Below are positions 6,395 through 7,251 of a DNA stretch of 7,251 bases, in pieces. How positions within the stretch are numbered: the stretch's first letter is position 1; the number at the start of each line of letters is the position of its first letter. The DNA lies in the NCBI GenBank assembly GCA_900551655.1, contig URWM01000079.1:1-7251 (forward strand), read 5' to 3'. The position numbers and the translations under genes were made by a program. The stretch is from an uncultured Collinsella sp. (GTDB lineage: Bacteria; Actinomycetota; Coriobacteriia; Coriobacteriales; Coriobacteriaceae). A model generated the notes under the pieces. It was not told the DNA's origin and made no database searches. It saw only the letters and a list, made by a program, of their open reading frames with translations.

Positions 6395-6428
6395 CGCCGT
6401 CGCGCCCCTGTGGACGCGGCGGCGTTTT
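6395..6428 (+). terminator. Hairpin terminator after ppdK
   Basis: CGCCGTCGCG (6395-6404) pairs over ten positions, one a G-U, with CGCGGCGGCG (6415-6424) around a 10-base loop, followed by TTTT (6425-6428). It starts 40 bases after the ppdK stop. The stem is very stable but the T-run is short, so some read-through into the next gene is possible. Confidence 0.7.
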
Positions 6429-6456
6429 ACGTTGGTTCAATACATTGGCAACTGAC

Positions 6457-6463
6457 GGGAGGA
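6457..6463 (+). promoter_or_regulatory. Ribosome binding site of secreted-protein gene
   Basis: GGGAGGA stands 5 bases before ATG 6469, an ideal arrangement that fixes the start. Only 40 bases separate the ppdK terminator T-run from this ATG, and I see no clear -35/-10 pair in them, so the promoter is either non-canonical or upstream of the terminator. Confidence 0.8.
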
Positions 6464-6468
6464 CTGCG

Positions 6469-7251
6469 ATGAAAAACCTCACCAGGTATTTGCAACGAGC
6501 GCGTCGTGGAGCACAGATGACCCTGTGCTGGGTGGTCGTTGCGGTCACGGCGCTTTGCGGGATGCCGACAGCCGGTTTTGCCCTTCAAGATGAATCGCGT
6601 GACGAGCTCTATGGTGACGTGGTCAAGCCGCTCACCATTACGGTCAACGATCGCGACTGCACGTTTGTAGATATCGATGACGGCAAGCTCGAGGGCCGTA
6701 CCTCGATGTACGACAATGTCTCGTTCTATACGGCCGCCGTCAAAAAGGTGCTGCCCAACTGGGCATCGCTAGCCTATAACATCCTTGGCTATGGTGGAGG
6801 CGACGACTCCGGGGACTTTTTGTACTGGGACCACGCCGGCAAGGGCTTTGAGAAGGACTTTGGTAAGGGTCACTATATCTATCTCTATGATGCGCTTTCG
6901 GGCGGCAACGGTGAGCATTCCGATGGTGCCGACAAATCGAAGCAGAGTGGTCTGACATCTGCAAAAAGCCTCAATGCGGTCTACGAGCGCTTGACCGACG
7001 ATATCGCCGGCTGTATCGGTCACAAGCTGAAGGGCTCCGATTTCCGTAAAAACGTGCCGCTCGACGGACTGTCGAAAGACACGACTGAGCAGGACGTCAT
7101 CTATGCCACCATTGCTTGTGTCGACAAGCTCGGCGGCACCTATCAGTACGATTTCAATGGCTTTGGCATCGCGTTCTATAACTTTAGAGTTCAGCAGCTC
7201 AACAGCGTGAACAAGCTTAACTGTGCGCCCGAGGACGCGCCGGGCTATTCC
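6469..7251 (+). CDS. Secreted protein of unknown function, 3' end missing
   Basis: The frame is open for 261 codons to the last base of the window with no stop, so the C-terminus is missing. Residues 1-38 form a Sec signal peptide: a long basic start (KNLTRYLQRARRGAQ), a hydrophobic core (about 17-31, MTLCWVVVAVTALCG), then a probable signal peptidase I site after GFA (Ala38). There is no lipobox Cys at the cleavage point, so it is not an obvious lipoprotein. The mature part begins LQDESRDELYGDVVKPLTITVND, is acidic and rich in Gly, Asp and aromatic residues, and has Cys at 64, 182, 217 and 252. I see no catalytic motif, repeat or LPXTG anchor in the visible part and do not recognise a family. 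An anchor or further domain may lie beyond the window. Composition resembles ppdK, so it looks native. Secretion is well supported; the function is unknown. Confidence 0.85.
   Translation, partial: MKNLTRYLQRARRGAQMTLCWVVVAVTALCGMPTAGFALQDESRDELYGDVVKPLTITVNDRDCTFVDIDDGKLEGRTSMYDNVSFYTAAVKKVLPNWASLAYNILGYGGGDDSGDFLYWDHAGKGFEKDFGKGHYIYLYDALSGGNGEHSDGADKSKQSGLTSAKSLNAVYERLTDDIAGCIGHKLKGSDFRKNVPLDGLSKDTTEQDVIYATIACVDKLGGTYQYDFNGFGIAFYNFRVQQLNSVNKLNCAPEDAPGYS

Noticed and set aside
1..7251. CRISPR arrays, tRNA or rRNA genes
   Set aside because: No regularly spaced repeats of 25-40 bases, cloverleaf-like sequences or conserved rRNA segments were seen on either strand.

Overview
The window looks like the end of an Illumina draft contig from a Coriobacteriia-type actinobacterium. 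Collinsella is my best guess, based on the style of the pyruvate phosphate dikinase and its GC-rich, C/G-ending codon use, but no marker gene is present to prove it. The first 48 bases are not biological: they are a Nextera i7 adapter (index plus transposase mosaic end) left on the contig tip.

Bases 49-2971 form a cassette of visibly lower GC and looser codon use than the rest. It holds, all on the + strand, a small three-helix membrane protein resembling DUF3784, an intact ABC exporter half-transporter (membrane domain plus ATPase), and the decayed remains of a second ABC ATPase. The second gene appears to have been translationally coupled to the first (TGATG overlap) but stops after four codons. 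It has lost its membrane domain, its Walker A lysine, its Walker B aspartate and its H-loop histidine, and it carries at least one frameshift. A hairpin with a T-run at 2936-2971 closes the cassette. The substrate cannot be read from the sequence.

Bases 2919-3603 have no credible gene. They contain the terminator, a 78-bp near-perfect inverted repeat that looks like a small mobile-element remnant, several smaller hairpins, and a cluster of four TTTACC direct repeats at roughly helical spacing about 120-160 bp upstream of ppdK.

Bases 3604-6354 encode a complete pyruvate, phosphate dikinase (PPDK), a core-metabolism enzyme interconverting pyruvate and phosphoenolpyruvate, with its own ribosome binding site and a downstream hairpin terminator. 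From 6469 a secreted protein of unknown function begins and runs off the window end. The layout is an eroding accessory ABC cassette next to housekeeping genes. I did not find a convincing new biological system; the items most worth a second look are the dying ABC pair, the 78-bp inverted repeat and the TTTACC array upstream of ppdK.
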